Both the position numbers and the translations under genes were made by a program. DNA of 64,000 nucleotides from positions 30,447,301 through 30,511,300 of the forward strand of contig NC_087066.1 of the NCBI RefSeq assembly GCF_963678635.1, read 5' to 3'. Of this stretch, positions 23,855-36,534 are shown piece by piece. Numbering within the stretch: position 1 is the stretch's first letter; every line of letters begins with the position of its first letter. The notes beneath the pieces were generated by a model that was given only the letters and a program-made list of their open reading frames with translations, was not told the origin of the DNA and ran no database searches. This DNA comes from Symsagittifera roscoffensis (taxonomy: Eukaryota > Xenacoelomorpha > Acoela > Convolutidae).

Positions 23855-24877
23855 GCATAACTTACATCATGAAAACTTGGGAGCAGTTTTTAATCTACAT
23901 TTTCGGAGAACTTACAGACCGGTTCTAGTTAAGTGAAATTTGATTATTCAGAAAATTTTTTTTAATTAATCAAAGAACTCATTTTTTGTTTTTTATCGGT
24001 TTTAATTAATCAGACGTTTTTAGTTTTTTTTGGGAGACCAATCATTTCTAGTAAAGCTTGATGCTTGAGTCTTAGAAATCAAAGAGTAAGAAAGCATTTA
24101 AACAACTTCCGCTATTCAATTTTGAAGAAAAAGTGGTCCTTGGAGTTTTCCATGTAAGCAAGGGTGAGTAGTGAGCTCTTCTTCCTACTAGTTCTGAGAT
24201 CAAGACTAAGTCAATGAGTTTTTGAGCGAAAGAATTCGGTTTGATGAAATTTAATTTAGTTTACATGGTAACATGGTGCCATTCTTTTTGAACAATGCAA
24301 TTGGAAATTCAATTCAATTTTTTTCCGAAAACATTCAAAATTATTTGTTAAAGCTTCCAGATTCGAATCAGTGGGGTTTGTCAGCAATAAAGCGAAGATT
24401 GCTAAGCTGGATGTTTCTCTTGATTGATTATTATTGGCGTATTGACAATTGCAAGTGATACGAAATGGAACAAAATTGACCTATCACGACAGCGTTTTGA
24501 TGTACTTAGATTTGTGTCTAATACGATCTATTTATCCGAAGAGTCCGTTACTGAGCGCAAGCTGACTCACTCGTGATTTACATTGCAATTGGAAGAAAGT
24601 AAAAGAAAAAAAATCGAATGAAATTAAATTTTAAAAATTTGGAAATGTTCAAACACGAATTTGCATCTAGCTCCTAAAAAGCTAATCGGATGATTAAGGG
24701 CGGGATTCTAATGCAATATATGTGTGGAGAGTAGTTTTGTTTAATAAGACGCTGTTTTTTTATTAAAGCTAATTAGCGTAACCAGATCAATATGATTTTC
24801 AGAAGGACTTTCTCCTTTCTCTTGTTATTTTTTCAACACGTTTTCTGAAAATATGCAAATTTGAAAAACAAAAGCTT

Positions 24878-25358
24878 AACAAGACTGCTCGTATACCAGG
24901 GCAAAGCCCTGAGTGTTTCGACTGGCCCCTAATTCATATCGGATAGGTTTTGGGAAAAGAAAATATTGAAACCTATAAATTTTGAAAAAATAAAAGTGTG
25001 AAATGCTGAGTCGTATGAAATTAATACGACCGATTCGATTAGCTAGCCTCAATTAAATTTGGAATTATTTTGTTGTGCGGGATAAATATTTCGCGTTATG
25101 GTCTTGGCAATGTGAATAAATTCTTCAAAGCGCACAAAATTTAGTCCAGAACATGGCCGATTTGGCAATTTTCAAAACCCCAGAACGTTACAAAAAAATA
25201 ATTGGAGGTAAAATTTTTTTTTTTCTAAATTTGAACTCAAGAAGTCGATATCTTCAATGAGGTTTAAAAAATGTTTACTATAATTTGGTTTGGCAAAAAT
25301 TGACTGAATAAAAAACCACACCGAGCATAAATAATCCCTTTTCTTCGAAAGTCGGAAC
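24878..25358 (-). mobile_element. HINE-like element, subfamily B, unit 2
   Basis: Duplicate of 17780-18261, with the AACAAGACTGCTCG end and GTCGGAAC end conserved. Confidence 0.6.
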
Positions 25359-25369
25359 AACAAATTTTC

Positions 25370-25817
25370 CTAACAAAATTAACGGAATGTTTGTGCTCGT
25401 GGTAGTTTTTTTCTTGTGCTCAGGGTAGTGCTCGGGTTAGTTTTTTAAATTTGAAAAATTATTTGGCCTTTGATCATTTTTCCTAACACTAGAGGGGTTT
25501 AAAGATTGCCATTTTGGCCGATTTGATACATTTGTTCACGCGTAAGAAGAAATTCAATCCGTCTTAAAAATTGTTCCAAATTGGTTGAAGGAAGTTTATT
25601 TGCCATAATTGATTTGTTACTAGCAGCGAAATCTATCTTTTTGTTTTTTTTATATGGCGTGAGGGGGATGATTTTCACAAAAAGTCTCAAATTTTAAAAC
25701 AAAAAAAACTTTCATTTCAAATTATTACATTTAATTTTTTCATGTTATTACTGCTCCATTGACCTTAAAAGGCCGTCAGAACATTCAGGGCTTAGGCCTG
25801 ATGCGAACAGGCTTGTT
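25370..25817 (+). mobile_element. HINE-like element, diverged A type, cut by the duplication breakpoint
   Basis: It begins TTCCTAACAAAATTAACGGA and ends CATTCAGGGCTTAGGCCTGA then GAACAGGCTTGTT. Its first part is repeated at 18270-18357, where unit 1 ends, so the right breakpoint of the 7.1-kb duplication lies in this element. The block GTGCTC(G/A)GGGTAG is locally repeated near its start. Confidence 0.6.
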
Positions 25818-28062
25818 TTCTTTTTTTAGAAAAATCATTTGATACTGCTACAGTTACGTTCTTTTCTTGGGAAAATATATCGATGTGATTTACGGGAAGT
25901 TATAAACTATTAAAACAAAAATATTGCGGAGTGAAAACAGCAGATTACAATGGTAAATTGTAAGTCTATGGTATTGAGTACTGTTAATTCACAAAAATAT
26001 CCAGTTGACACGGCGTCAAAAATTGCTTGGCGATTGGCAAACTGGCATTCAAATATATGGAAGCCAAATTGATGTCAGATTTGCAAAAATTTCATAAGTT
26101 TCTGGCAAAAAAGCGAACTGCATTTTGAAAAATTATTGAGCTGTTAAATTTGATTGTTGAATAAAAACAGTTTCTATAAAATTGGCAAATTATCATTTTT
26201 TTTAATTTAGAAACGAAACAATAATGACTGAAATTGTACGGTTGCATGACTCCATAAAAAAAACACACTTTTTGAGCTCAAAACTACTACTCTTCAGAAC
26301 AATACTTTTCAGAAAAACTTGAAATAAAAATTTAGTTTTTAATGATTTGAATTTATATGCTAAGAACAAACAGTTTTGTTTGCAAAAACGAATATTTTTC
26401 TTTGAAAAATTACAAAAAAATTAATTTTTAGCTTTAAAATAAGATTGATTGGCGACGCATTTAACCTGCAGTTAAGCTAAGACTTCTTTCACCACGATGG
26501 CATGGTTACTTGTATGGTTTTACTGGAAGTTTAGTCGGTTTAAAAACAATGATTTCACAGTCTCACAGCGAAGTTTTTTTTGTTCTAACCGTTTCGTTTT
26601 CAAATTTTTACTTGACTTCAACTTTTCTCAATTGAATTATTGCATTATGGTCTGGTAAAATCTCGATTTGGTGAAAGACTTAGCCTCCGTGTAAAATGAA
26701 GAAAAAATCAATTAATTTGTTTTTTTTTTCTCAATTATTTTGCCAATTATTCAATAAAAAAATAGGTAATCGGCCTTAAGTGCAGTCGGTTGCCTTGATT
26801 TACGAGTAGTATTGATTTTTTGCGTTATTATTTTTCGATTTTTGATGTACAACTGAACGACCTGAATATAACTTTATGAGCTCAAAAATGGTTCTGCAGA
26901 ACAATATCTCTCGAAAAAACTTGAACAAAGAACTGTTGTGTTCAAGGGTTTATTATTAAATGCTGGACAAGAATTATTTGTGTTTCACATTTTTTCTGAA
27001 ACTTGATTAAAAAAAAGGCTGCATTGTTTAAAATTCTATTTAATGGTAGATAGTCGCCGAAACAAACAAGCTATGGCTACGCATAGGAGTTTTATACAAA
27101 CATTCAATTTTATTAGAAAAACTCTTTATTAGGAAAATACTAACTTTGCAACAAAATTTGTTTTAACTGACTCATTGATATTTACATTAAAAAATTGATT
27201 GCTTCCTAAATTTTTGAAACTTGATTCGATGTCTTTTTTGAACAAATGTATCAATACCTGCAAAATTGATCACCATGTTTAGAGGATATGACGAGGAAGG
27301 TCTGAGTTACCTGTAAGGTACTTTTGTGTATTTCATCGAGCTGTCAATATCTATCTAATTTACTCCAGTTTCAGTTTTCAGCTAGTAAACGCAAGATTTA
27401 CAACCAGCACCGAAGAAGCATACTACAGCTTTGAGAATATTACCAGTCACTAAAGCATGACAAGAAATTTTAAAAACTAATTGCAACTTTAGTTTACTTG
27501 TGAAGCCAAAAAAGAAGACGCAAAATAAATCACTTTGTTCTTCATTTTGCGTGAGGGTGATTAAATTTCTTTACAAAACTAAAAAATTTTTATCAGTTTT
27601 CCATCTTCTTCAAATTTTTATAGCAAATCTGAAACATTCGATCCATCGACCTTGAACAAAAAATTTTATTGAGATTAAACCTCGGATCTACAAAAATAAT
27701 ACAACAGTTGGAGCAAAAACAAAAAATTTTACACAAAACATATTTACTGCATCAGGTGTATAATTCATGTCATCTCATCATCCGCAATTTGTCAAATAAA
27801 AAATCAATGAAAAACTCAATAATTTTAAACACAATTTTGCACGCGTTATCAAACGAGAAAATAGACTTCTTTCTAAGCAAGCATCTTATACAACAATATC
27901 ACTTTATAAGTGTGCCGGTTTTTGAAGATGAATGTTCAGTGTGACTTTTTAGTGACAGTTGACTAGGTTATTTCACTTTTTTTCACTTGCTTTTCCTTCC
28001 AACTGAAAAGAGATGATGATGTGTTAATTAAAATAATGTCACCAATCTCAATATCACTTTTC
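25818..28062. other. No feature recognised
   Basis: AT-rich intergenic DNA of 2.2 kb. The 91-codon frame at 27669-27944 (+) is rich in Asn, Lys and Ile with no domain or splice context, and I leave it uncalled. No repeat boundaries were seen. Confidence 0.3.
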
Positions 28063-28550
28063 GTTCCGACTTTCCTAACAAAAGTATCAAAATATTTGTG
28101 CTCGGGTGGGGTTTTTTTTTTCTTCAGACAAATTTCGATTTTCAACTAGCAATTTTTGACAAAATTTTTTGAAATCATTCGAAAAGTATAGTTTTCTTGA
28201 GCTTAAATTTGAAAAGATATTTAATCTGTGATCATTTTTTGTAAAGTTATGGGGGTTTGAAGATTGCCCATTTAGCCAATTTGGGACAATTAACACGCAA
28301 TATATTTCGCGCTGATAACGCGTAAACGTAGATTAAATCCGTCTTAGAAATCGTTCCAAATTGGTTGAAGGAAGCTTATTTGCCATAATTGATCTGTTAC
28401 TAGCTGCGAAATCTATCACTTTGTACTTTTATGTGGCGATTATTTTTGTACTTTAAAAAAATTCTTTTTTTTTTTATACTTTTAATTTTTTTTCATGTTA
28501 TTACTGCTCCAGAGACCTCAAAAGGTAGTCGAAACATTCAAGGCTTCGTT
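28063..28550 (+). mobile_element. HINE-like element, subfamily A, 3' end lost
   Basis: It starts GTTCCGACTTTCCTAACAAA and keeps the A interior (ACAATTAACACGCAATATAT, GATAACGCGTAAACG). It stops at AAACATTCAAGGCTTCGTTT, where the hairpin and the CAGTCTTGTT end are missing. Confidence 0.65.
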
Positions 28551-28652
28551 TCTTTTTTTAAAGTTGTTCAACAAAAATTGTCAACAAAAACTAGTGATTA
28601 ATTATAGTGACTAGTTGTCGACAAAAACTAGTAACTAGACAATAACTACCAG

Positions 28653-29488
28653 CACTGACAAAATTAGATTAGGATCGGTTTTAGTATGAAAAAAGTACGT
28701 TGATTAAATTTAGATCGATTTTAGTATGAAAAAAATCCGAAGATTAAATATAAAAGATGAAGATTGATTTGGATCGATTTAAAATCGCTCTAAATTGATC
28801 TTAAATTTCAGCTAAAAAAAGTTGATCCAAATCAATTTTAAATCGATTTAAATGCATTTTTTTCAGTCTGAATTTGCTTTTATTTTGGAGGGATTAAAAC
28901 AGATTTAAATCGATTTATATCGATTTTTTTTTTTCAAAATTTATTAGTTTTGAACTTTTATTGCATTTATTTATTGCCTATCATTTTTCATCTATAGCGT
29001 ATTGTAGCTTAACAAGACCAAATAAAGACCAAAATATTGATCAAACTCTATGAATTTCTTGCATATTTTGAGTTCAAAAATTGATCTACATTGACCCTTT
29101 TTTCGATTCGTTTTATAAGTTTTGCCCAAAATCTGATTTATTTTCATAATTTTCTTTGATTTAATTGCATATTAATGAGATCAAATTTATTTGGATCATT
29201 TATTGATTTTTATATCATCTGAAACGAGTGTTTATATTTAGAAAAAATCGAGAATAAAAAATTCAAACTACTTTCTAAATGCTATTTTTTTAGCCGTTTT
29301 AGCAAAATATTACATTTTAGTGATTCTGAAAATCCATTCAAATCGATTTAAATCGATTTTTAAGACACTCAAATTGATCGAAATTTTCAAATAAGATCGA
29401 TTTAAATCGAATTAATATCCGTTTAGGTTCGTAAAGTGTACATTGTTTAAATCAATTTAAATCGATCCGAATCCTTTTTTGTCAGTGC
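28653..29488. mobile_element. Candidate MITE rich in AAATCGATTTAAATCGATT
   Basis: The left end CACTGACAAAATTAGATTAG, GATCGG is matched on the right, read inverted, by GCACTGACAAAAAAGGATTC, GGATCG. Both ends carry AATCGATTTAAA-type self-complementary repeats. There is no ORF. A target duplication was not evident. The CACTG start is compatible with several DNA-transposon superfamilies. Confidence 0.5.
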
Positions 29489-30421
29489 GGGTAAATATCA
29501 AACCTGGCCTGCGAAAAAAAACCAACCCAAACATAAGTTTTCTGTCGTTTTCTCTGGAATTAGTGGCAAACTTGAAATTAAGGGCCATTTTATTGTGACA
29601 AAAATGACCTTCCAGTGTTTCGAGACAATGGAAACTCAGTCGCATAAGAAGCCATATTGATCGTAGTAAAATTTTTTATAAAAATTTAACAATATACACT
29701 TTAAAACACCATGAAATTGTGATTTAAATTCGATTGATGGGCACCTTTTTTAATCGCTTAGCTCCTTGATTGTACGTTCAGTTGAAAATAAAGTGGCTAT
29801 ATCTTCAAATTTTAACGTGAACGAGTGGGGTGCCAAAAACTAAAACAGCCGATCCAAAATTAGGCTGCCAAGTTCTATTTATTAACCCTTTTTTGAAATG
29901 ATCTCTTTATTATTCTCATTTTCTCTACTGTTTTCAACAAAATCAATTTAGGCAGAAACATCGGAAGAATTCCATTAAATTAAAAAAGTGGCGCCGTTTC
30001 TTTCGAAATGTAAGTGCATATTTAATTACGTTTTTGACTTAAAAACCTTTGGTATTTCATGATGGAGCGCTAATTATAAATAATTTGAAAGCTTTTATAG
30101 GCATCATAAATCATTTTTCTGTGATCTTATCAAATTAAGGAAATCCTTTACCCAAAAGGAATTTTCCTGCGTCAGCAAAGAAATATTTCACCAGTTTTTC
30201 ATATGATGCTGACATTTCTTTGACGTTCCACATTTTTAAATCGTCATTTTTTTGCTGGGGTCATTGAGTCAGTTTTTCAATGACGCAAAGCTAAAAAAAA
30301 CTTTTGATCAATCTTGAACTGCTTTTTGATTTTCAATTGTGTTACCAACACTATTGAGTTGTCCTTTATGCTTTTAAGTTAATCGAGAGTTTAAAATCTA
30401 GAAGTGTTGGCGATTATTGTC
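29489..30421. other. No feature recognised
   Basis: AT-rich intergenic sequence between two repeats. The short minus-strand frame at 29457-29645 has no recognised domain. Confidence 0.3.
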
Positions 30422-30938
30422 AACAAGACTGCTTGTATCAGGGCGAAGCCCTGTATGCTCCGACTGCCTTTTGAGGTCTATATACCAGTGTTTGCTGTGA
30501 GAAAGTGATGAACTTTTCAATCAAAAATGAAGCAAAAATTTTTTTAAAAGAGTTTTCGTACAATCATCCCCCCACCCGCCATATTAAGTACAAAGCGGTA
30601 AATTTTACTCCTGGTAACGTAGCAATTATGACAAAGAGCCTGATTCACCCAATTTTCGATTCTAAGGGCGATCAAAAGTCCGCTTGCGCGTTAATAGTGC
30701 ACATTACATCGCACTTTTATTGGCCCAAATTGGCAATATTGGCAAATTTTAAACTCTAATAATTTATGAAAAAGTGATTACAGGTGAAATGTCTTTTTCA
30801 ATTTGAGCTCAGGATAACAAAAGTTATCAGCTGAATTTAAAAAAATTCTGTCAAAAGTTCCCAGTTAAAAAATTCAGTTTTGTCTAGAGAAAAACACCAC
30901 CTGAGCACAAGTATTCCGTCATTTTCTTCGAAAGTCCT
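30422..30938 (-). mobile_element. HINE-like element, subfamily A
   Basis: On the plus strand it runs AACAAGACTGCTTGTATCAG, hairpin CAGGGC-GAA-GCCCTG, GTATGCTCCGACTGCC, to TCTTCGAAAGTCC. The interior is the A type with moderate divergence. The 84-codon plus-strand frame across it (30505-30759) is a by-product of the repeat. Confidence 0.65.
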
Positions 30939-31347
30939 AGATAGTCCATAATAGTTACTGATTGTATCGAAAAATTGTTTTTAATCATAGATATTTCACA
31001 GTTTGGAGATCAACGGTTAAAACTAAAAAAAAACTCAAATTAAACTGCCTTGAAACTGAGTTGGTTTTCAATTTGGACATGCTGACAATAAAATATTGAG
31101 AAAGGATTTTGTAAATGCTTTTCGAGAAGAATACAAATTTTACAAATTACAAAATTTCTGAAGATCGAAAAACTTTATGTGATTTCTTCTCGGCTCAGAA
31201 AAACTTTTCTTGTTTTTTTGAGACCGAAAACGCTTTTACAATAGCTTTAGTACGACTTTCAATCCGCTGTGAGCTTGCTTTAGAGTAAGTAAAATTGCGT
31301 GAAAAACTTCATAGAGTCCATCAATTATTTCCAAAGACCATCAAATG

Positions 31348-31808
31348 ACAACTTGTATCAAAGCAAAACCCTGAATGACCCGAGTGCATTTAAAATTCAA
31401 TAAAAAAATATCTTTTTGAAAATTGTATTTTTAGTTTGTTTTTTTTTCAGATTTTTTTTGAAAAATGTTTCAGCACAATTACTAGGTGGAGTATGAAATA
31501 GTGAAATAAGCCCCTAGCAACGCGTTAATTAATCCAAATAGCTCGCCTAAATCAAATTGAAATAGTTTTTTAGCCGCGTTGAGTCAACGCTCACGCCTTA
31601 ATAGAACGAAATAAATCGCCCGCTGATTGTCCCAAATTAGCCAAAATACCAACCTCCAAAATGTCATATTTTTTAACAAAATGACTATAAATGAAACTTT
31701 ATTTTGTAAGATTGAGCTCAAAGTGCCAATAGTTATCAGATAATTTACAAAAATCAGATCAAATCAGAACCAAAGCGATCACAAATATTCCAACCTTTAT
31801 TCGAAAAA
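31348..31808 (-). mobile_element. HINE-like element, old copy
   Basis: Plus-strand landmarks are ACTTGTATCAAAGCAAAACC, CTGAATGACCCGAGTGC, a GCGTTAATT block and AATATTCCAACC near the end. It is strongly diverged, and the ends are approximate. Confidence 0.45.
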
Positions 31809-32039
31809 TAATTATTTTGCTTTAAAACTACATATCAAATGGCAGTAAAAACATCAAAACTAATTTAAATATGTTCGAGAGTTACAGAAATGTCTAACCT
31901 ATTCTGTTTAGTATTGTCTAGAGAAGCAACACCTGTGTTTTAATTATCAAAACTTAAATATATTTTTTACAGTTTTTAAAAATTTTTCTAATGTCTACAA
32001 ATGTTTTTACTTAATATTTGACCTCAATTTTTCTATTGC

Positions 32040-32225
32040 TCCATGCTACCTTTTTGTGCCGGCTTTTTTTTAAAAAAAAAGCGGAATAATTGTGCTAGTT
32101 AAATCTCAATTTAGCAGACAGAGTTTTTCACCTGGAATCATTTTCCACGCAATAGTTTTCGTGCTATCAACGTGTAAGCAGAAATTTAACCCGTGTTAGC
32201 AATCTTTCCAAGCTGAAATTTTGAC
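32040..32225 (+). repeat. Partial HINE relic
   Basis: GCGGAATAATTGTGCTAG, CACCTGGAATCATTTTCCAC and CAACGTGTAAGCAGAAATTT follow HINE order but both ends are missing. Confidence 0.35.
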
Positions 32226-32594
32226 ATTTTTTTTGACAAAAGTTTTGACAAAAATTTTGTCAAAGTTTGACAAAATGTTGACATTTTTTTCTTCTTTTTT
32301 TTCGACAGTTTCTTAATTTATTTTCTTTGTTTCTTCTTTTTTTTCTTTTTTCGACACTTTCGTCATTTTTTGAGAGCAAAAGCTGCTGTATAGACCTTGC
32401 AAAGCACTTGTAATGATAAAGCTTTTTTTTACCAGATTCCATAAGACGCTTTGATGCTTTCTGGTAAAAAAAAATTGTCAAAAGTTGTCTAAGAATTTAG
32501 ACAACATCATTAATTAAATTGGTGCTAACGCAGGTATTAAATGGAGTATTGATCAAACTAAACCCATTTTTGCACCAAATACTTTCGCGACTTT

Positions 32595-32946
32595 TTAACC
32601 AGGGGCGGATCTAGAAGTTTCTTGAAGTTTCGAAAATTTTATCGACTGTTTTTTGGTCTACCACTCTCCCAAATCACTATAAAGGCCCCATTTTAACCAA
32701 ATTTTCTCCGCCGCAGGCAAGTTTTTACAAAAAAAAAACAGGCCACAAAATTTGCGTTTTGGCGTGCGCTCCCCTCTCAAAATTAGTATATTTTGGCGCC
32801 CAGAACGCTTTTAGAAAAACTTTAGGGTCAGTCAGCCAAACATGGATATCTAAAATAGTACAAAGGGGGGAACATTTGGGTTGGCAGGGGGTCGAACCCT
32901 TGAGGGGGAAGGCGTACGCCAGCCATGCCCCCCCCCCCTAAATCAG
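32595..32946 (+). repeat. Dispersed repeat, GGGGCGGATCTAG family, copy 2
   Basis: It starts CCAGGGGCGGATCTAGAAGT and shares CCTCTCAAAATTAGTAT, GGCGCCCAGAACGC, AACTTTAGGGTCAGTCAGCC and AACATTTGGGTTGGCAG with copy 1 at 3088. It ends in a C run at 32929-32938. The small frames over it (32759-32941, 32881-33150) are not genes. Confidence 0.55.
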
Positions 32947-34217
32947 CTGGTGCTTTTAACCGCTCCACAATTTAATCTAACTTTGATGAACTTCCCTTTC
33001 GCGAGGCTGCAAATTTATCCTGTTTCTCTTCAACGCATGGATTTCTTGTTTTCCTGCATATCATTCATCCTTGTATTTCGCAATCAATTTAGTAATCGCA
33101 ATCTTGTCCTGCTCTCAAAAAAATTTCAAGTTTACAAAGCAACTAATTGATTCTCGGTTCTCGTCTCTTTCGCCAATTGTACTGCGTTTGCGTCAAGAGT
33201 TTCCGGAACAAAGCGCAGCTTTGCGCGGCACAAAAACGACCGCAAAATTGGGACATTCAACTTGTATAGCGCGACCATATCTGGTTGCAAATTAAGGCAG
33301 AATCCGCCTCCCTGGTGTCGCCAGTAACGATCAGCAACCAAAAAAAATAGATTTCAATTCATTTTACCATTTCAGTGGGTTAATAAAACGATTAAGTAGT
33401 TCAAGACCTTAAATAAACTATGTTCATGTTCATGTTTTTGTGTTTTTAAGCATCCCTAAAGCAACTAATATTTTATTAAATCATCATTCAAACAGGACGA
33501 AATATTTTAAATATCAAGATGTTTATTCTGAAACATTTTAGTCTTCGAAAGTTTCAACAATTAATATTCAATTTCTTCAATTTTCTTCACCTTAGGGATT
33601 GATGAAAGTTTGTGCAATTCTCCATTCAATAAAAATTAGCAAATTTTAAGGACATTTTTTTAATCTGTTTTATCTTGAATCTTAATTTTGATACTTTCAA
33701 GCGAGTGCCATTTGAAAGAAAGAAAGACTAGAGAAGATACTTTAAGGATTTTGTAATATTTTTTGAAAAAATTATTTCAGCTTGAACTTTCAATACACAC
33801 ACTTCTGAGTAGGCTGATTTTAAGGCAGCAGATACTTAGATTGCGGCCAGTTTAGTTGTCTTTTCTTTTCAGAAACTATCAACACAATTAACAAAAAAAA
33901 ACAGTGTTTTTGACTCGGTTATTAGTTTCACCTAATTCTGATTGCGATATATTAATTTTTACAATTAAATATTCATTACGACGCCACACTGTGTATTTTG
34001 TGAATTGCATGCGGATTCCGCAACAAAGACGCTCTTTTGGATCTTCCTCTGTTTTTTTGTTTTGTTCGTTTGGCCTCGTAATGATTTGAAAAGTTTCAAA
34101 TACGTTTTAAAATCTGTCAGTACCTGTAGACATGATCAAGGATTTTTTGCAGGGAATTTATAATATGCCGATGTTTTCAAAGTCTGATCAAATTGATTTT
34201 CCGATTTGTTCAAAAAC
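32947..34217. other. No gene recognised; one GCGGATTCCGC trace
   Basis: Intergenic DNA. At 34010-34030 GCGGATTCCGCAACAAAG recalls the motif cluster at 3895-4400, and GTTTGGCCTCGTAATG at about 34069 repeats 4496. Nothing else was recognised. Confidence 0.35.
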
Positions 34218-34220
34218 ACT

Positions 34221-35090
34221 TAGAAAAGCATGGAACTTTCAAAACTTTTCTTACAATTTCAGCGGGTTACTTAAAGCAAACTTAATGGTTCTTGGCCAAA
34301 ACAAAACTATTTTCATGTTTCGAAATTTGATTCATTGTTAATTGTCTATAATCCACTTTTGGTTTTGATCAATTATCTATTAAAATTAATCTATATACTT
34401 CATGATCCACTAAAGTCAATCCTTGATTTTTTTGTCAAAAAAGTTTATTTTTGCACGTTTACCAAAAAATTTAAATTCACAATTTCCTCTAATTTCACAC
34501 TTAGAAAAGCTTGATATTTTTAAAACAATTTTACAATTTCAGCGGGTAAAAAAAACCTAGCATAATCAGCGTGCTTCTTAAAGCAAATTTAATGGTTCTT
34601 GGCCAAAACAAAACTATTTTCATGTTTCGAAGTTTGATTCATTGTAAATTGTCTATAATCCAATTTGGGTTTTGATAAATTATGTATTAAAATTGATCTA
34701 TATACTTCATGGTTCACTAAAGTGAATATTTGATTTTTTGCCAAAAAATTTGGTTTTTGTAAGTTTACCAAAAAATTCTAATTTCATACTTTTCTCTAAT
34801 TTCATACTTAGAAAAGCTTGATAATTTCAAAACTTTTTTTTTCAATTTCAGCGGATAAAAAAAAACATGGCATAATCAGCGGGTTTCTTGAAGCAAATTT
34901 AATGGTTCTTGGCCAAAACAAAACTAATCTTATGTTTCGATATTTGATTCATTGTAAATTGTCTATAATCCAATTTTGATTTTGATCAATTATCTATTAA
35001 AATTAATTTATATACTTCATGATCCACTAAATTGAATCCTTGATTTTTTGTCAAAAAGGTTTCTTTTTGCAAGTTTTACCAAACTTAATT
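34221..35090. repeat. Tandem repeat, three units of about 300 bp
   Basis: Units start with TAGAAAAGC at 34221, 34502 and 34809 (spacing 281 and 307). Each carries ACAATTTCAGCGGGT or similar, TTAATGGTTCTTGGCCAAAA, TTGATTCATTGTAAATTGTC and ATATACTTCATG in the same order. A local satellite-like array with no coding capacity. Units differ by 10 per cent or so by eye, so it is not recent. Confidence 0.75.
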
Positions 35091-35934
35091 TCTTTTGGTT
35101 TTTTGTAAATTGTAAGGGATATATAAGTATTCATGAAGACTTAACTGCTTTGTTTTCATGGCTCTGCAATCAGATTACGAGCAATTTTACACGGAGTTAG
35201 TGAAACTAGAAACGTAAAGTCCTTTGGTTGCGCTTGTTTCCTTGGAAAAAAGAGCTCATAGAAACTTTCAATTTATAATCATTTGAGAGAAATAATCATT
35301 TATACCGATATCAAATACCATAGTGTCGAATTGGAAGCCACATGACGTTTATTCTTCAAGAAAGGTTTTCACAAGCAAATTTTTGTAATTGATTTACATT
35401 TTTCAAATTATCCAGGAAACGTTTATTTTTTCTACTTTGGAAGTTCAAAAACTTATTGCAATAAACAGTTTTTGACAATAGAAAATTTAATGACTCGTAA
35501 TTAAACTTTATTTTGCATTCTGGTTTTTTTTCTGCAGCTTTTTTTTGTTCAAATAAAAAAAACACTTCGTGAGGAGTTACTCACAATTTGAGATCGGTGA
35601 ACAATTGGTTGAAAATTAATCGTATACTGATAAAACACCATAAATATAAACATACTCTGTCATGTGAAACTGATGAAATTACTCTATAAAGTTTTCGTTT
35701 GAATTTAAAATTTGGTTTTAAACCGTAGCGGCGAAAAATTAACCTTAAGAAATCCTATAAACGATGCAAGCAACATTTCGAGTTCTTAAAAGATCCGTGA
35801 AAATTGATTCTAACAGCCATAGTTTGCAAAATTATTGACCAAATGAATGGTTCTTGGTGCACACTTAGCTTCTAAAGTAGTCGGCCAACCTTAATATTCA
35901 GTTGCCAGTTCATCGTAAATTTGTTCAGCTTATT
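35091..35934. other. No feature recognised
   Basis: AT-rich spacer between the tandem repeat and the HINE cluster. Confidence 0.3.
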
Positions 35935-36430
35935 GTTCCGAAAGTAACGAAATATTTGTGCTCGGGGTGGTTTTTTTTCAGACAAATTTCGAATTTTTAA
36001 CTAGCCTTTTTTGACGGAAACTTGTTGTCGAGAGCTTAAATTTAGGAAGACATTTCACCTGTGATCATTTTTATAAAAATATGGGGCCTTGCAGATTGCC
36101 AGTTTTGCCGATTTGGGACAACTAACGCGCGATATATTTCGCTCTATTAACGCGTAAGCGGAGATTTAATCCGTCTTAGAAGTCGTTCCAAAGTGGTTAA
36201 AATAAGCTTATTTGACATAATTGATTTGTTACAAGGAGCAAAAACTGTCCTTTTGTTCTTTATATGGCGTGTTGTTGGGGGATGATTTTCATAAAAATTT
36301 TCAAACTTTAGGGTAAAAAAAAACTCTTTTTATTTTTCTACTTATAACTATTTTAGGTTATTACTGCTCCATAAACTTCAAAAGGCAGTCGCAACATTCA
36401 GGGCTTCGCCCTGATACGAGCAGTCGTGTT
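35935..36430 (+). mobile_element. HINE-like element, subfamily A
   Basis: It starts GTTCCGAAAGTAACG, so the 5' hairpin is deleted. The 3' end is intact: GGCAGTCGCAACATTCAGGG, hairpin, then ACGAGCAGTCGTGTT. Only one of the two terminal hairpins survives. Confidence 0.65.
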
Positions 36431-36534
36431 ACTTTATATGTATATAGTAGATACCCGTCAATCACTGTCATCAACGATCAACGTTCGATCATTCACTCAT
36501 CGTATGAGATTTAGAACAAACAATTTAATTTAAT

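Larger units (their letters stand above)
18358..25453 (+). repeat. Tandem duplication, unit 2 (about 7096 bp)
   Basis: This is the second copy of the unit at 11279. Its right end continues into the rest of the HINE (AAATTTGAAAAATTATTTGG) that unit 1 cuts off, so this is the side with the original right flank. The C-rich core differs most: a CCGCTTA repeat is expanded here (23115-23155) and poly-C runs differ. Copies are so alike that either the event is recent or the assembly joined two haplotypes. Confidence 0.9.

Noticed and set aside
32260-32481. 73-codon Lys/Arg-rich minus-strand frame
   Set aside because: It is a translation of a TTCTTT-rich low-complexity tract.
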